A stretch of DNA of 24,136 bases, from assembly GCA_050693875.1 (NCBI GenBank), contig JBOGWP010000042.1, positions 1 through 24,136 of the forward strand. Reading direction: 5' to 3'. The stretch comes from JBOGWP01 sp050693875. GTDB lineage: Bacteria; Actinomycetota; CADDZG01; JAHWKV01; JBOGWP01. Position numbers and translations under genes: made by a program. The notes beneath the pieces were generated by a model. The model was not told the DNA's origin, searched no databases, and saw only the letters and a list, made by a program, of their open reading frames with translations. Shown here piece by piece: positions 1-6,863 of the stretch. Numbering within the stretch: the stretch's first letter is position 1; every line of letters begins with the position of its first letter.

Positions 1-164
1 TCAAGACCGGTCACGGTGACCGCCTCACCCGGCTTCGCCAGGGTCGGCGTGGTCCGGAACGTTGCGACGGAGATGCAGGCCCACGCCGCCGCGGCCGTTC
101 CCATCAGGCCTACGAGAACCCCGGCTATGATCAGCGCGGCACGCCGCCTTCGCATTGGAGTCAT
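1..164 (-). CDS. Secreted Ig/IPT-like surface protein, N-terminal part (cut by window edge)
   Basis: Only the first ~54 codons are in the window; the rest lies beyond base 1. The start ATG at 164 has GGAGAGGAGGG 5 bases upstream; a second ATG lies at 155. The visible protein has an Arg-rich n-region (MTPMRRRRA), a hydrophobic signal segment, and an A-W-A-C end, then a stretch beginning the motif K-P-G-E-A-V-T-V-T-G. The next gene upstream (276..872) has the same order: RRK, hydrophobic segment, A-F-A-C, then K-A-G-D-T-V-T-I-T-G. The two are therefore paralogs in tandem. The T-V-T-G pattern is typical of Ig/IPT-type beta-sandwich domains, which bind or display at the cell surface. Function unknown; a hairpin separates it from the upstream gene. 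Confidence 0.72.
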   Translation of the reverse strand, partial: MTPMRRRRAALIIAGVLVGLMGTAAAAWACISVATFRTTPTLAKPGEAVTVTGL

Positions 165-222
165 TCAATCCCTCCTCTCCGCTTCAGATTCTCGGCTCCG
201 CCCGCCGTGAACCCATGAAGCA

Positions 223-251
223 AGCCCCCGGCGAAGGGTTCGCCGGGGGCT
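223..251 (-). terminator. Stem-loop between the two paralogous surface-protein genes
   Basis: A perfect 13-bp inverted repeat (223-235 with 239-251, AGCCCCCGGCGAA / TTCGCCGGGGGCT) has a 3-base loop. It sits 25 bases past the stop of the 276..872 gene and before the start of the next gene on the same strand. The T-run after it is poor (TTGCTTCAT on the minus strand), so it may be a weak terminator or an mRNA-stabilising or attenuating hairpin. Confidence 0.6.
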
Positions 252-275
252 CGTTCTTCCATCTACGACCGATCG

Positions 276-872
276 CTAGCTCTTGCGAACCGGCGTCGCT
301 ACGGGAACCTCCCGCCGGCGAGCCTGCCGCACGAAGGCACCCATGCCTGCGCCGAAGAGGCCGAGGCCGAGGACTCCGAGCAGAGCCGTCAGGGCGATCA
401 TGCCGGTCGAGATCGGCTCGGACGCGAGGGGCGCAACGCCCTCAGCACCCGGCTGCTGGACGACCGACTGGCCGTTCGGGCCGAGAATCTGGAACGCGGC
501 GCGGGCCGGCGTCCCGTACTTGTCGATCCCCTTGTCGTCGACCTGCTTTGCCACGATCACGTAGTAGCCGGGGGCTGCCTGCGGGATCGCGATGGGGGCC
601 GAGATGTTCCCAGCCAAGTCGGGCACTGCCTGGCCGAGAACCGGGCCGTCAGCGCCGTTCCAGTGCAGCACGACGGGGGCGTTGGTCTTGCCCGCGGCTG
701 CATCCTTCGGCGACACCGTGCCGAACGACGAACCGGTTATGGTTACCGTGTCGCCCGCCTTGCCCGCCGCGCTGCTGAGGTTGAGCGTAGCCAGGTTGGT
801 GCACGCGAACGCAAGAGCGCCCGTGACAACCATGACGGCCACGATGCCTCCGAAGACCAATTTCCGCCTCAT
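276..872 (-). CDS. Secreted Ig/IPT-like protein with C-terminal membrane anchor
   Basis: About 198 residues. An ATG at 890 extends the frame, but AAGGAGG at 887-881 lies inside that extension at ideal spacing (8 bases) for the ATG at 872, so 872 is preferred; 878 is possible. The protein has a signal peptide (MRRKLVFGG, then a hydrophobic run ending A-F-A-C) and one beta-rich domain starting K-A-G-D-T-V-T-I-T-G-S-S-F-G, which resembles an IPT/TIG fold. It then has a Pro/Gly linker, a C-terminal transmembrane helix (T-G-M-I-A-L-T-A-L-L-G onward) and a basic tail R-Q-A-R-R-R. This predicts an outside domain held by a C-terminal anchor, with no sortase LPxTG. The downstream gene is a paralog. 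Ligand and role are not apparent. The AT-rich patch at 955-1024 is the likely promoter area. Confidence 0.75.
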   Translation of the reverse strand: MRRKLVFGGIVAVMVVTGALAFACTNLATLNLSSAAGKAGDTVTITGSSFGTVSPKDAAAGKTNAPVVLHWNGADGPVLGQAVPDLAGNISAPIAIPQAAPGYYVIVAKQVDDKGIDKYGTPARAAFQILGPNGQSVVQQPGAEGVAPLASEPISTGMIALTALLGVLGLGLFGAGMGAFVRQARRREVPVATPVRKS

Positions 873-954
873 ACGCATCTCCTCCTTCACATCATCCGCT
901 CGGTCGACTCGGCGGAGCCAGATAGAAGGCTATGGCGGGGCGCGACGAGGCGCA

Positions 955-1024
955 ATAAGGGTCTTTTTCCTATAGATACTTTGCATGTATATGTCGTTTA
1001 CCTATATGGTTCATACATCTAGAT
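955..1024. promoter_or_regulatory. AT-rich promoter patch in the 324-bp divergent intergenic region
   Basis: The gap 873-1196 between divergent genes holds no gene I can support. Within it, 955-1024 is strikingly AT-rich against a GC-rich background. On the plus strand TTGCAT (981-986) and TATATG (1003-1008) are 16 bases apart, a plausible sigma-70-type promoter for the substrate-binding protein. On the minus strand TATACA- and TATCTA-like hexamers could serve the surface-protein genes, but no clear -35 is seen. Nothing is recognised in 1025-1196. Confidence 0.4.
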
Positions 1025-1196
1025 ACCCCCTCTGACGTGGGGTTTTGTCGCGGCCAGGGCGCGTCTGTCGCATGGCCACTCCTTCTTACAGAGTGCTGTT
1101 GCCCCTATCGGGCCGGTTCCGCCGGCGAGATCGCGCAGAAATCTTCGAGCCCGATGTCGGCAGAGCGCAGCGTCTGCCGTATCGTTTCCTCCCAAC

Positions 1197-2792
1197 GTGT
1201 TCCGGTCGACCGCCCTCCGCCTGGTCCTGCCGGCGATCGTGGGGCTCCTCGGCGCCTGTTCGCCCGGCCCTCCGTCGCGACCGACGAGCACCGTTCTTCC
1301 CGCGGCCGAGCGCCAGGAGCTCAAGGTCGCGGTGGGTGAGGACCCCTTTCTCCGCGGTAATCCGCCGGCGAGCAACCTCGGCTTGCTTGCCGCCGGCCCC
1401 AACCCCGGGATCTTCGAGACCCTGACTCAGCTCACGCCCGCCTTCGGGCTGCGGCCGGGCCTCGCCGTCCGCTGGCAGGCGAGAAGCTCGACCACCTGGC
1501 GGTTCGAGCTCCGCCACGGCGTGAAGTTCCACGATGAAAGGCCGTTCGACGCTGGGGCAGCGCTTGGTGCCCTGGAGGGCATCGCCCTTCGCGCCAACCG
1601 GCCGCGGGGGCTCGATCCCGGCACCGTTCGGATTCTGCAGGATGACGAGATCGAGATCGAGCTGGCAACGCCCAACCTGCGACTGGCGGAGCAGCTGGCC
1701 AACCCCTCCCTGGCCATCCAGGCGCCGGGGACCAGCGCCGGAGACGGGCACGACGCCCCCAACACGCCGACGGGAACGGGCCCCTTCGAGTTCTCGTCGT
1801 ACCGGCGCGACACGGACCTTGTCGTCCAGGCCAATCCCGAGCATTGGGGCGGGGCGCCCCGGCTCTCCTCGATCACGTTTCGATTCAGTTCCGAGCGTGA
1901 ATCGAGCAGGCTGTTCGCGATCGGCCAGGCCGATGCGCTCGGCATGATCCCCTACCAGTCGATGGCCCGGCTCTCCGAACGCTTCGGCCGGATGGCCAGC
2001 TCGGCGCCGGCACGGACCGCCTACCTGCTCCTCAACAACGGGGGGCCGGAGCCATGGGCGACGCTGAAGCAGGACGACCTGCGCCATGCCATTGCCCTGG
2101 CCATCGACCGGAAGACGGTAACCAGCACGGCCTGGCCCGAGTTCGCCGAACCGAGCGAGACCGTGATTGCCCCGCGCGTGCTCGGCGCCGGCTCCGACCT
2201 GGTCCGGCCGGAGACTCCGGACCGCGAGGCGGCACGCCGGCTGCTCGAGCGATCCGGCTGGGTGGCGGGGGCGGACGGGATCCGCACCCGCGACGGCAAG
2301 CGCCTGACCCTCTCCCTACTGCTCGCCCGGCCCCCGGAGCAGCAGGCGGCAGGAGCGGAGATCTCCAAGGAGTTGCGGGAGGCGGGGATCGAGGTCGTGC
2401 CGCTCGACCCCGCACCCGCCGCCCCCCCGGCCCGCGTCAACCAGGGAACGTTCGACCTTTTCTTCGACCTCCGGTACCAGGAAGACGCCAACGCCTGCGC
2501 CCACTGCCGGTTCTTCTCGGTCCTGCCCGGCGGGCAGCTCGCCTTTGCGGGAGCGGTCGGCGGGGGTCGGGAGGCCGACGACCTCTTCGAGCGCAGCTTC
2601 CGGACGGCGTCCCCCGACTCGGTGCGCGAGATGAGTGGCCGCCTGTTGCACCTGGTCCAGTCCGAAAGGGCGCTCGCCGTCCCGATCGCCGCCCTCAAGA
2701 CCGTCTGGCAGCTGAACCCACGAGTCCAGGGATTCGAGCCGGCCCCGCTGCCGGGGGCGCAGCGCTGGGATCAGGTGTGGCTATCGATCTGA
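1197..2792 (+). CDS. ABC transporter substrate-binding lipoprotein, peptide/nickel type (SBP family 5)
   Basis: 531 residues, the usual size for DppA/OppA/NikA-like proteins. The GTG start at 1197 puts a lipoprotein signal at the N-terminus, with lipobox L-L-G-A-C (Cys21), so it should be anchored outside the membrane. No Shine-Dalgarno is visible upstream; the frame stays open further upstream but only this start gives a proper signal. Family-5 features are W-R-F-E-L-R-H-G-V-K-F-H-D followed by F-D-A-G-A, a G-T-G-P-F-E motif, and I-A-L-A-I-D-R-K in the second half. It would deliver oligopeptides or a similar solute to an ABC importer, but no permease or ATPase gene lies nearby, so it is an orphan. 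Its 3' end overlaps the convergent BNR gene by 22 bases. Substrate cannot be told from sequence. Confidence 0.88.
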   Translation: MFRSTALRLVLPAIVGLLGACSPGPPSRPTSTVLPAAERQELKVAVGEDPFLRGNPPASNLGLLAAGPNPGIFETLTQLTPAFGLRPGLAVRWQARSSTTWRFELRHGVKFHDERPFDAGAALGALEGIALRANRPRGLDPGTVRILQDDEIEIELATPNLRLAEQLANPSLAIQAPGTSAGDGHDAPNTPTGTGPFEFSSYRRDTDLVVQANPEHWGGAPRLSSITFRFSSERESSRLFAIGQADALGMIPYQSMARLSERFGRMASSAPARTAYLLLNNGGPEPWATLKQDDLRHAIALAIDRKTVTSTAWPEFAEPSETVIAPRVLGAGSDLVRPETPDREAARRLLERSGWVAGADGIRTRDGKRLTLSLLLARPPEQQAAGAEISKELREAGIEVVPLDPAPAAPPARVNQGTFDLFFDLRYQEDANACAHCRFFSVLPGGQLAFAGAVGGGREADDLFERSFRTASPDSVREMSGRLLHLVQSERALAVPIAALKTVWQLNPRVQGFEPAPLPGAQRWDQVWLSI

Positions 2793-4330
2793 GCGTGCTC
2801 GGGGGCCGGCTCGCCGCGGACGTCCCGGGCGCGCTGGGCCCACCAGCCGGCGAGCGCCGCCAGCGTCGCCGCGAGGAACGCCGCCGGGATCAGGATCCGT
2901 AGCCACCGGCCGGAGAGGTCGGGGATCGTTGCCCGCGCTGCGGCGATGTCCTGGCGGCCGGTGGTCTCGTTCCCGCGACGGCTGTCGGCCCACGCGGCGA
3001 AGGCCGTTCGGCGGAAGCTCACGAGCCCCAGGCGCGAGCCGAGATCGGTGCCGAGGTAGGTCGGGCCCGTTTGTGGACCGACCCGGGAGTCGAACGGCGA
3101 CGCGGAGAGCCGGACGTTCTCGAATCGCCCTCCCCGGTCTCGCGAGACGGCGAGCGTTGCCTCGGTCATGAGGTTGGTCGGGTCGCGCCGGCGGTCGAGG
3201 AACACGACGTCGACACGGCCTCCGGGGGCGACAGCAACCCTCGGCAGGAACTGGTCCGTGCGATCGCGCAGTGGGTTGTCGTTGACGCGCACCGCGCGCC
3301 GCCACGACCTGCCGGCGTCGAGGGAGCGGCGGAGGAACACGTCCTCGTCGCCGTTCCTTCCGTCGGCCCACGCCACGTAGAGCGACCCACTGGGGCCGGG
3401 CGCGATCGACGGAGTCTCGGGGAGGAACACCAGGAACCGCTTTTGGGGGACGATCTCCGACTCGAGCTCGACCTCCTTCCCAAACGACCGGCCGCCGTCG
3501 CCGGAGGTGGCGACGACTAGCCCGAACGTGCCTTGCCAGGGGGGCCCTTCGAGGTCGAGGAAATCACGCGCGTCGTCCTTGAAGTCCTCGTAGAGCACGG
3601 CGAGATCTCCGTTCGAGACAACGACCGGCGTGGCCGCCCCGACCCGCGCCCTGTCGGGATCGCTGAGGGGGACCGCCGCCGAGAAGCTTCGGCCCCCGTC
3701 CTCCGACCGTGCCGCGACGATGCGCGCCGGGCCCGTGAGCTTGAGCAGCCCGACATCGCTTGCCTGAAGCCACGTGACGTGGAGCGTTCCTTCCTCGTCG
3801 ACGACGACGCGGGCCTGGAAGGCGTTCGAGCCCGCCACCTTCACGGGCCCCGACAGAGTCGCTCCCCCGTCGGCCGAGCGGGCCACCCACAGGTTCTCAG
3901 GCACGTTCCCGTTCCCCTGCAGGTTGACGTAGCTCACGTAGAGGGTGCCGTCGGGGGCGAAGGCCGCGTCGGGAGCGAAGGGGCAGTTGGGGCTCTCGGG
4001 GTGTCGGGCGGTGCAGGTTCCGGCCCAGTCGGGGAGGGGCAGGCGCGTCGTCCTCCAGGAGGCCCCGCCGTTCGCAGACCAGTGGAGGGCCGCCGTGTAG
4101 CCCGGTCGATCGACGCGGTTGACCACGACGAGATTCGCCGGCCGGATGGGGTTTGCAACCACCGTCGGCGAGTTGTTGGCGTCGATCACGCCGGGGGGGT
4201 TGGGGAAGACGTTCACGCCCACCTCGACGTCACGGGAGACGAAGAGGAGACCGGCGGCGGTGAAGACGGTGCCGGCGGCGAGCACCAGCACCGCCAGCGC
4301 CAGCAGGGAACGGCTATTGCGGGTGCGCAC
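2771..4330 (-). CDS. Membrane-anchored BNR/Asp-box repeat protein (sialidase-fold)
   Basis: 519 residues, GTG start at 4330, weak ribosome site. An N-terminal hydrophobic segment (about 9-31) and a C-terminal one (about 477-497) bracket an outside domain. Six Asp-box (S-x-D-x-G-x-[ST]-[WFL]) motifs lie near residues 85, 152, 209, 276, 336 and 396, at roughly 57-67-residue spacing, as expected for blades of a six-bladed beta-propeller. BNR repeats occur in sialidases and in many non-enzymatic propellers. I do not see a convincing sialidase catalytic Arg triad or a FRIP motif, so a binding or exo-glycosidase-like role remains open. The gene follows the cooC-like gene with a 20-base gap on the same strand and could be cotranscribed, with no obvious functional link. 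Confidence 0.8.
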   Translation of the reverse strand: MRTRNSRSLLALAVLVLAAGTVFTAAGLLFVSRDVEVGVNVFPNPPGVIDANNSPTVVANPIRPANLVVVNRVDRPGYTAALHWSANGGASWRTTRLPLPDWAGTCTARHPESPNCPFAPDAAFAPDGTLYVSYVNLQGNGNVPENLWVARSADGGATLSGPVKVAGSNAFQARVVVDEEGTLHVTWLQASDVGLLKLTGPARIVAARSEDGGRSFSAAVPLSDPDRARVGAATPVVVSNGDLAVLYEDFKDDARDFLDLEGPPWQGTFGLVVATSGDGGRSFGKEVELESEIVPQKRFLVFLPETPSIAPGPSGSLYVAWADGRNGDEDVFLRRSLDAGRSWRRAVRVNDNPLRDRTDQFLPRVAVAPGGRVDVVFLDRRRDPTNLMTEATLAVSRDRGGRFENVRLSASPFDSRVGPQTGPTYLGTDLGSRLGLVSFRRTAFAAWADSRRGNETTGRQDIAAARATIPDLSGRWLRILIPAAFLAATLAALAGWWAQRARDVRGEPAPEHAQIDSHT

Positions 4331-4350
4331 CGAGGATCAGCCCCGCGGCG

Positions 4351-5106
4351 TCAGACCGTGGCCCTGGTCCGCTCCACGGCGTTGAGCAGGTCGGCCACCC
4401 CACGCACCGAGGGCGAATCGGGAAAGCGCTCGATGACCGCGACGCCCTCGCGATCTGCGGTGCGGACCGCCTCGTCGTAGGGAATCACCCCGAGCACCGG
4501 CATCCCGAGGCCCTCCGCGAACGTCTCGACCTCCCGGCGCTCGGTCTCGTCGCGCACCTTGCTAACCACGGCGCCGATACGCCCGATGCCGAGCTGGGAT
4601 GCCAGGGCATGGGTGCGGCGGCCGGTCTCGAGCGCCTTTCGGTAGGGCTCGAGAACCACCAGAAGGAGGTCGATGTGGCGGAGCGTGCCGTCGGAGCGTG
4701 ACAGGTGCTCCAGCCCGGCCTCCATGTCGGCAACCGTCAGCTGGTGCCGTTCCGAGATCAGTTCGCCGAGGAGGCCACGCACGGTGGCATGCTCACCGCA
4801 CGTTCAGCCGGCGGCGGCCTGATCGACCCTGGCGGCGACGACCAGCGTCACCCCGTCGGCGGCGGCGACGCCGTGCTGGGCGATCAGGCGCTCCGCCGAG
4901 ACGATCTCGGTCCCGCGAATCGACTTGGGAAGTGGTTTCAGCGCGTCGATCTCGGCATAGTCGAGACCGAGGCCCGCTCCCAGGTTCGGGTTGGAGTCGC
5001 AGTCGATGGCAAGGGTGGAGTACCCGCGGCGCGCAGCGAGGCGCGCAAGTGTCGAGGAGATGGTGGTCTTCCCGGTGCCTCCCTTGCCGGACACGGCGAG
5101 CTTCAT
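4351..5106 (-). CDS. cooC: CooC-type nickel-insertion ATPase with in-frame TGA at the CXC motif (candidate selenoprotein)
   Basis: Read through the TGA at 4806-4804 this is one 251-residue frame, a normal length for CooC. CooC is a dimeric MinD/ParA-class ATPase that helps load nickel into carbon monoxide dehydrogenase. Visible features are a deviant Walker A (K-G-G-T-G-K-T-T, 8-15), A-I-D-C-D-S-N-P-N-L (33-42), the TGA at codon 101, the CooC signature D-M-E-A-G-L-E-H (127-134) and V-S-K-V near the end of the Rossmann core. In known CooC the stretch G-C-x-C binds metal at the dimer interface; here it reads G-[TGA]-T-C-G-E-H. Reading frame and similarity continue unbroken on both sides. The ATG at 5106 gives the family N-terminus M-K-L-A-V-S-G-K-G-G; a longer ATG at 5157 exists and neither has a good Shine-Dalgarno. 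The gene ends in TGA, so TGA also works as stop. Alternatives: Cys-to-stop mutation, or base-call error. No CODH gene is in the window. Confidence 0.8.
4774..4806 (-). other. SECIS-like hairpins immediately downstream of the cooC in-frame TGA
   Basis: Two alternative folds follow the TGA. Fold 1: 4803-4794 pairs with 4786-4777 (10 bp, two G-U pairs) around the 7-base loop AGCATGC. Fold 2: GCCAC (4788-4784) pairs with GTGGC (4778-4774) around the loop CGTGC. Counting U of UGA as 1, fold 2 places loop G-U at positions 25-26 and an unpaired U at 18. The E. coli fdhF element has G23-U24 in the loop and a bulged U17, so the geometry is close. GC-rich DNA forms such hairpins easily by chance, so this is suggestive only. 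Confidence 0.4.
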
Positions 5107-5220
5107 AGTGGCGTGACTATCGCGTGGGCCCCAGGAGCTGGTAAGGGCGGCATGCATCTAAGTGTAAGACACACCTAGCGGGTCGCTTCGCTCCCCGGTA
5201 CGGGCCGGAGAGGCAGGGGG

Positions 5221-5329
5221 CGGCCTCCGGCCGCGGTCCTCGATGTCGGCCCGCCTCGCCTCGCTCGGCGAGGGGCGGCCTCCGGCCGCGTCCTCGATGT
5301 CGGCCCGCCTCGCCTTGCTCGGCGAGCCG
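5221..5329. repeat. Tandem direct repeat, about 55-bp unit
   Basis: Unit one (5221-5275) and unit two (5276-5329) both begin CGGCCTCCGGCCGCG and run through TCCTCGATGTCGGCCCGCCT. They differ by one deleted G and a few substitutions. A decayed third unit (GCCTCCGGCGGCGTCGAT) follows from 5331. On the minus strand the units would encode a repeated R-R-A-D-I-E-D peptide, but no translation signal supports a gene. This may be a dispersed extragenic repeat. Confidence 0.65.
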
Positions 5330-5590
5330 AGCCTCCGGCGGCGTCGATCAATGCCGGGAGGGCCTCGCTTGCTCGGTGCCTGCCGGGCCCCGCTTGCGGT
5401 GCGCCCCTGGTGGGCTCTCGTCACCAAACCTGACTCATTCGCACCAACTTCGGCACCTCCAGCTGGGCTACCCCGGTCCCGAGGCCTCGCTCGGAACCGG
5501 AGCAGCACTGGAGTTCTGAGCGCGGGCGATCGCAGTGTCCGCGGACATGGACAAGCTCAGCGGGCGGTACGGGGATCTTCTGAGGGGCAG

Positions 5591-5761
5591 CTACGGCTCT
5601 TCAACGACCTCGGCGCATGACAACATTTTGTCGATAGGGCTTCCGCAAGCGTGTCGATAGGGCTTCCGCAAGCGTCTACGGCTCTTCAACGAACTCGGCA
5701 TCGCCACAGGTGCAAACCGAGCCGCATGACAACATTTTGTCGATAGGGCTTCCGCAAGCGT
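5591..5761. repeat. Direct repeats with internal dyad (possible MITE or IS remnant)
   Basis: CTACGGCTCTTCAACGA occurs at 5591 and 5676. A 38-bp sequence beginning GCATGACAACATTTTGTCG occurs identically at 5615-5652 and 5724-5761. Its last 24 bases (TGTCGATAGGG through GCAAGCGT) occur a third time at 5652-5675. Inside is the dyad GACAA-CATT-TTGTC. Only three core copies exist, without regular spacers, so this is not a CRISPR array. No transposase is next to it. Confidence 0.75.
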
Positions 5762-5848
5762 CCTCCGCTTCGAATACGCCTGAAAGTAGGGCCGAATTCG
5801 CTGCGTGAGAATCGGCGTTAGCCAGCTGAGCAAGCCGGTTGCATGGCT

Positions 5849-6595
5849 CTACGAAGCGTCGGCCTGCTCCGGCACGTCCCCGGCGAGACGGTCGAGCTGC
5901 TCGCTCGTCGACGCCCCCACGGCTCGCTCCATGGCCTGCATCAACGTCGCGTGCACCGACACCCAGGCGGTCGGGCGCAGGCGCCGCAGGGTGTTCGTGA
6001 TCTCCTCCAGCCGTTCGGCGGGCAGCCCGGCGGCCACGTACGGCTCCCAGATGTGCCTCTCGAACATCTGGACGAAGCGCCGGGCCATGCGTTGAGTGTC
6101 GCGGACGAGCTCGGCGTGGGCATCGAGCACCGCCGCCAGCGGAATGCCCGCCGCGACGAGCTCGGCTCCGACGTGAAGCAGGCGGGGGCTCGGAACCTTG
6201 AAGTCCTCCCCCTCCGGGATCAGCAGGCCCATCTCGACTGCGCGCAGGAGCAGCCCCGGATCCTCGACCCCTTCCGGAAACATCTCCACCAGTTGGCCGC
6301 CGGAGAAGACCTCGGGGACCTCGTCGACCCACGGAGCGGTGAGGGCCTCCTCGAACCCCAGCACGTCACTGAGGCTGCGCCCCTGCTCCCAGGCCCGGAT
6401 CAGGTCGTGGATTGCCGCCAGCGAGAAGCCGCGCTGCTGGAGATGGGCGATGTACCGGAGGCGAGCGAGATGGCCCTCGCCGTAGTAGCCGACCCGCCCG
6501 ACCATACTCGGCGGTGGCAGCAGCCCCTTGGTCTGATAGGCGCGCACGTTTCGAGTGGTGACCGCCGCCCGCCGAGCCAGCTCGTCGATGGTCAT
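5849..6595 (-). CDS. MerR-family transcriptional regulator
   Basis: 248 residues from the ATG at 6595, which has GGAGG 5 bases upstream. Longer in-frame starts at 6622 and 6736 would add an acidic, low-complexity leader. The N-terminal winged HTH is typical of MerR: M-T-I-D-E-L-A-R-R-A-A-V-T-T-R-N-V-R-A-Y, then G-L-L-P-P-P and V-G-Y-Y-G-E-G-H-L-A-R-L-R. A helical linker and a long C-terminal effector region of about 170 residues follow, larger than in metal sensors. There is no cysteine anywhere in the protein, so a thiol metal or redox sensor of the MerR/CueR/SoxR kind is unlikely; the ligand is unknown. It is divergent from the membrane-protein gene at 6864, and the intergenic region has a MerR-style operator, so it probably controls that gene and perhaps itself. 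Confidence 0.88.
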   Translation of the reverse strand: MTIDELARRAAVTTRNVRAYQTKGLLPPPSMVGRVGYYGEGHLARLRYIAHLQQRGFSLAAIHDLIRAWEQGRSLSDVLGFEEALTAPWVDEVPEVFSGGQLVEMFPEGVEDPGLLLRAVEMGLLIPEGEDFKVPSPRLLHVGAELVAAGIPLAAVLDAHAELVRDTQRMARRFVQMFERHIWEPYVAAGLPAERLEEITNTLRRLRPTAWVSVHATLMQAMERAVGASTSEQLDRLAGDVPEQADAS

Positions 6596-6779
6596 GCCGG
6601 CCTCCGGCTCGGATCCGCCCATGCCCTCCGCGAACGAGACCTGGTCGGCGTCCTCTACGCCGACCGCACCCTCGTCCTGGGTGTGGCTGTTGAGCGCGCC
6701 TGTCGCCGGGATGCCTTCAGCGTCCATATCGGGCATCGTAACGATCTCGTCTCTGTTGCGCCATGACCAAATGTTGCTC

Positions 6780-6810
6780 TTGACACCGTAACACGATCTG
6801 ATGTTACGAT
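6780..6810 (+). promoter_or_regulatory. MerR-type promoter with 19-bp spacer, upstream of the membrane-protein gene
   Basis: Perfect -35 TTGACA (6780-6785) and -10 TACGAT (6805-6810) are separated by 19 bp rather than the usual 17. A long spacer containing a palindrome is the hallmark of promoters activated by MerR proteins, which untwist the DNA. It faces the gene starting at 6864, giving a leader of about 45 bases. Confidence 0.75.
6787..6808. promoter_or_regulatory. Palindromic MerR operator
   Basis: CGTAACA (6787-6793) and TGTTACG (6802-6808) form a perfect 7-bp inverted repeat with 8 bases between, lying within and at the edge of the 19-bp promoter spacer. A further CGTAAC half-site occurs at 6737-6742, nearer the regulator gene, and could allow autoregulation. 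Confidence 0.75.
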
Positions 6811-6863
6811 CCCAGTGACATCGCGGGTGGCAGTCGCCGGAGGACACGAGCGAGGAGGCAGCG

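Larger units (their letters stand above)
5107..5848. other. 742-bp gene-free region rich in repeats
   Basis: Between the cooC-like start and the MerR stop no frame shows a recognisable protein, a ribosome site or a conserved domain. The open frames here are repetitive, low-complexity or carry the repeat sequence itself. It holds a two-unit GC-rich tandem repeat (5221-5329, with a decayed third unit after it) and a set of direct repeats containing a short dyad (5591-5761). The cooC promoter should lie in 5107-5200, but I see no clear hexamers. Confidence 0.55.

Noticed and set aside
955..1024. Replication origin or attachment site in the AT-rich patch
   Set aside because: No DnaA-box cluster, no integrase gene and no flanking duplication are visible; a promoter explains it better.
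1086..2087. A 333-codon minus-strand open frame
   Set aside because: It is antisense to the clear substrate-binding protein and shows no domain or ribosome site.
4351..5157. Global reassignment of TGA to an amino acid
   Set aside because: Several intact genes in the window, including this one, end in TGA at the expected length, so TGA is a normal stop here.
4804..5157. Two separate genes in place of one CooC
   Set aside because: Both parts are in the same frame, together make one full-length CooC, and the second part would lack a ribosome site and begin in the middle of a conserved motif.
5591..5761. CRISPR array
   Set aside because: Only three partial copies with irregular spacing, no unique equal-length spacers and no cas genes.
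5591..6332. Minus-strand open frames of 80 and 218 codons running from the repeats into the MerR gene
   Set aside because: They consist of repeat sequence and the out-of-frame shadow of the MerR gene, with no conserved motif.
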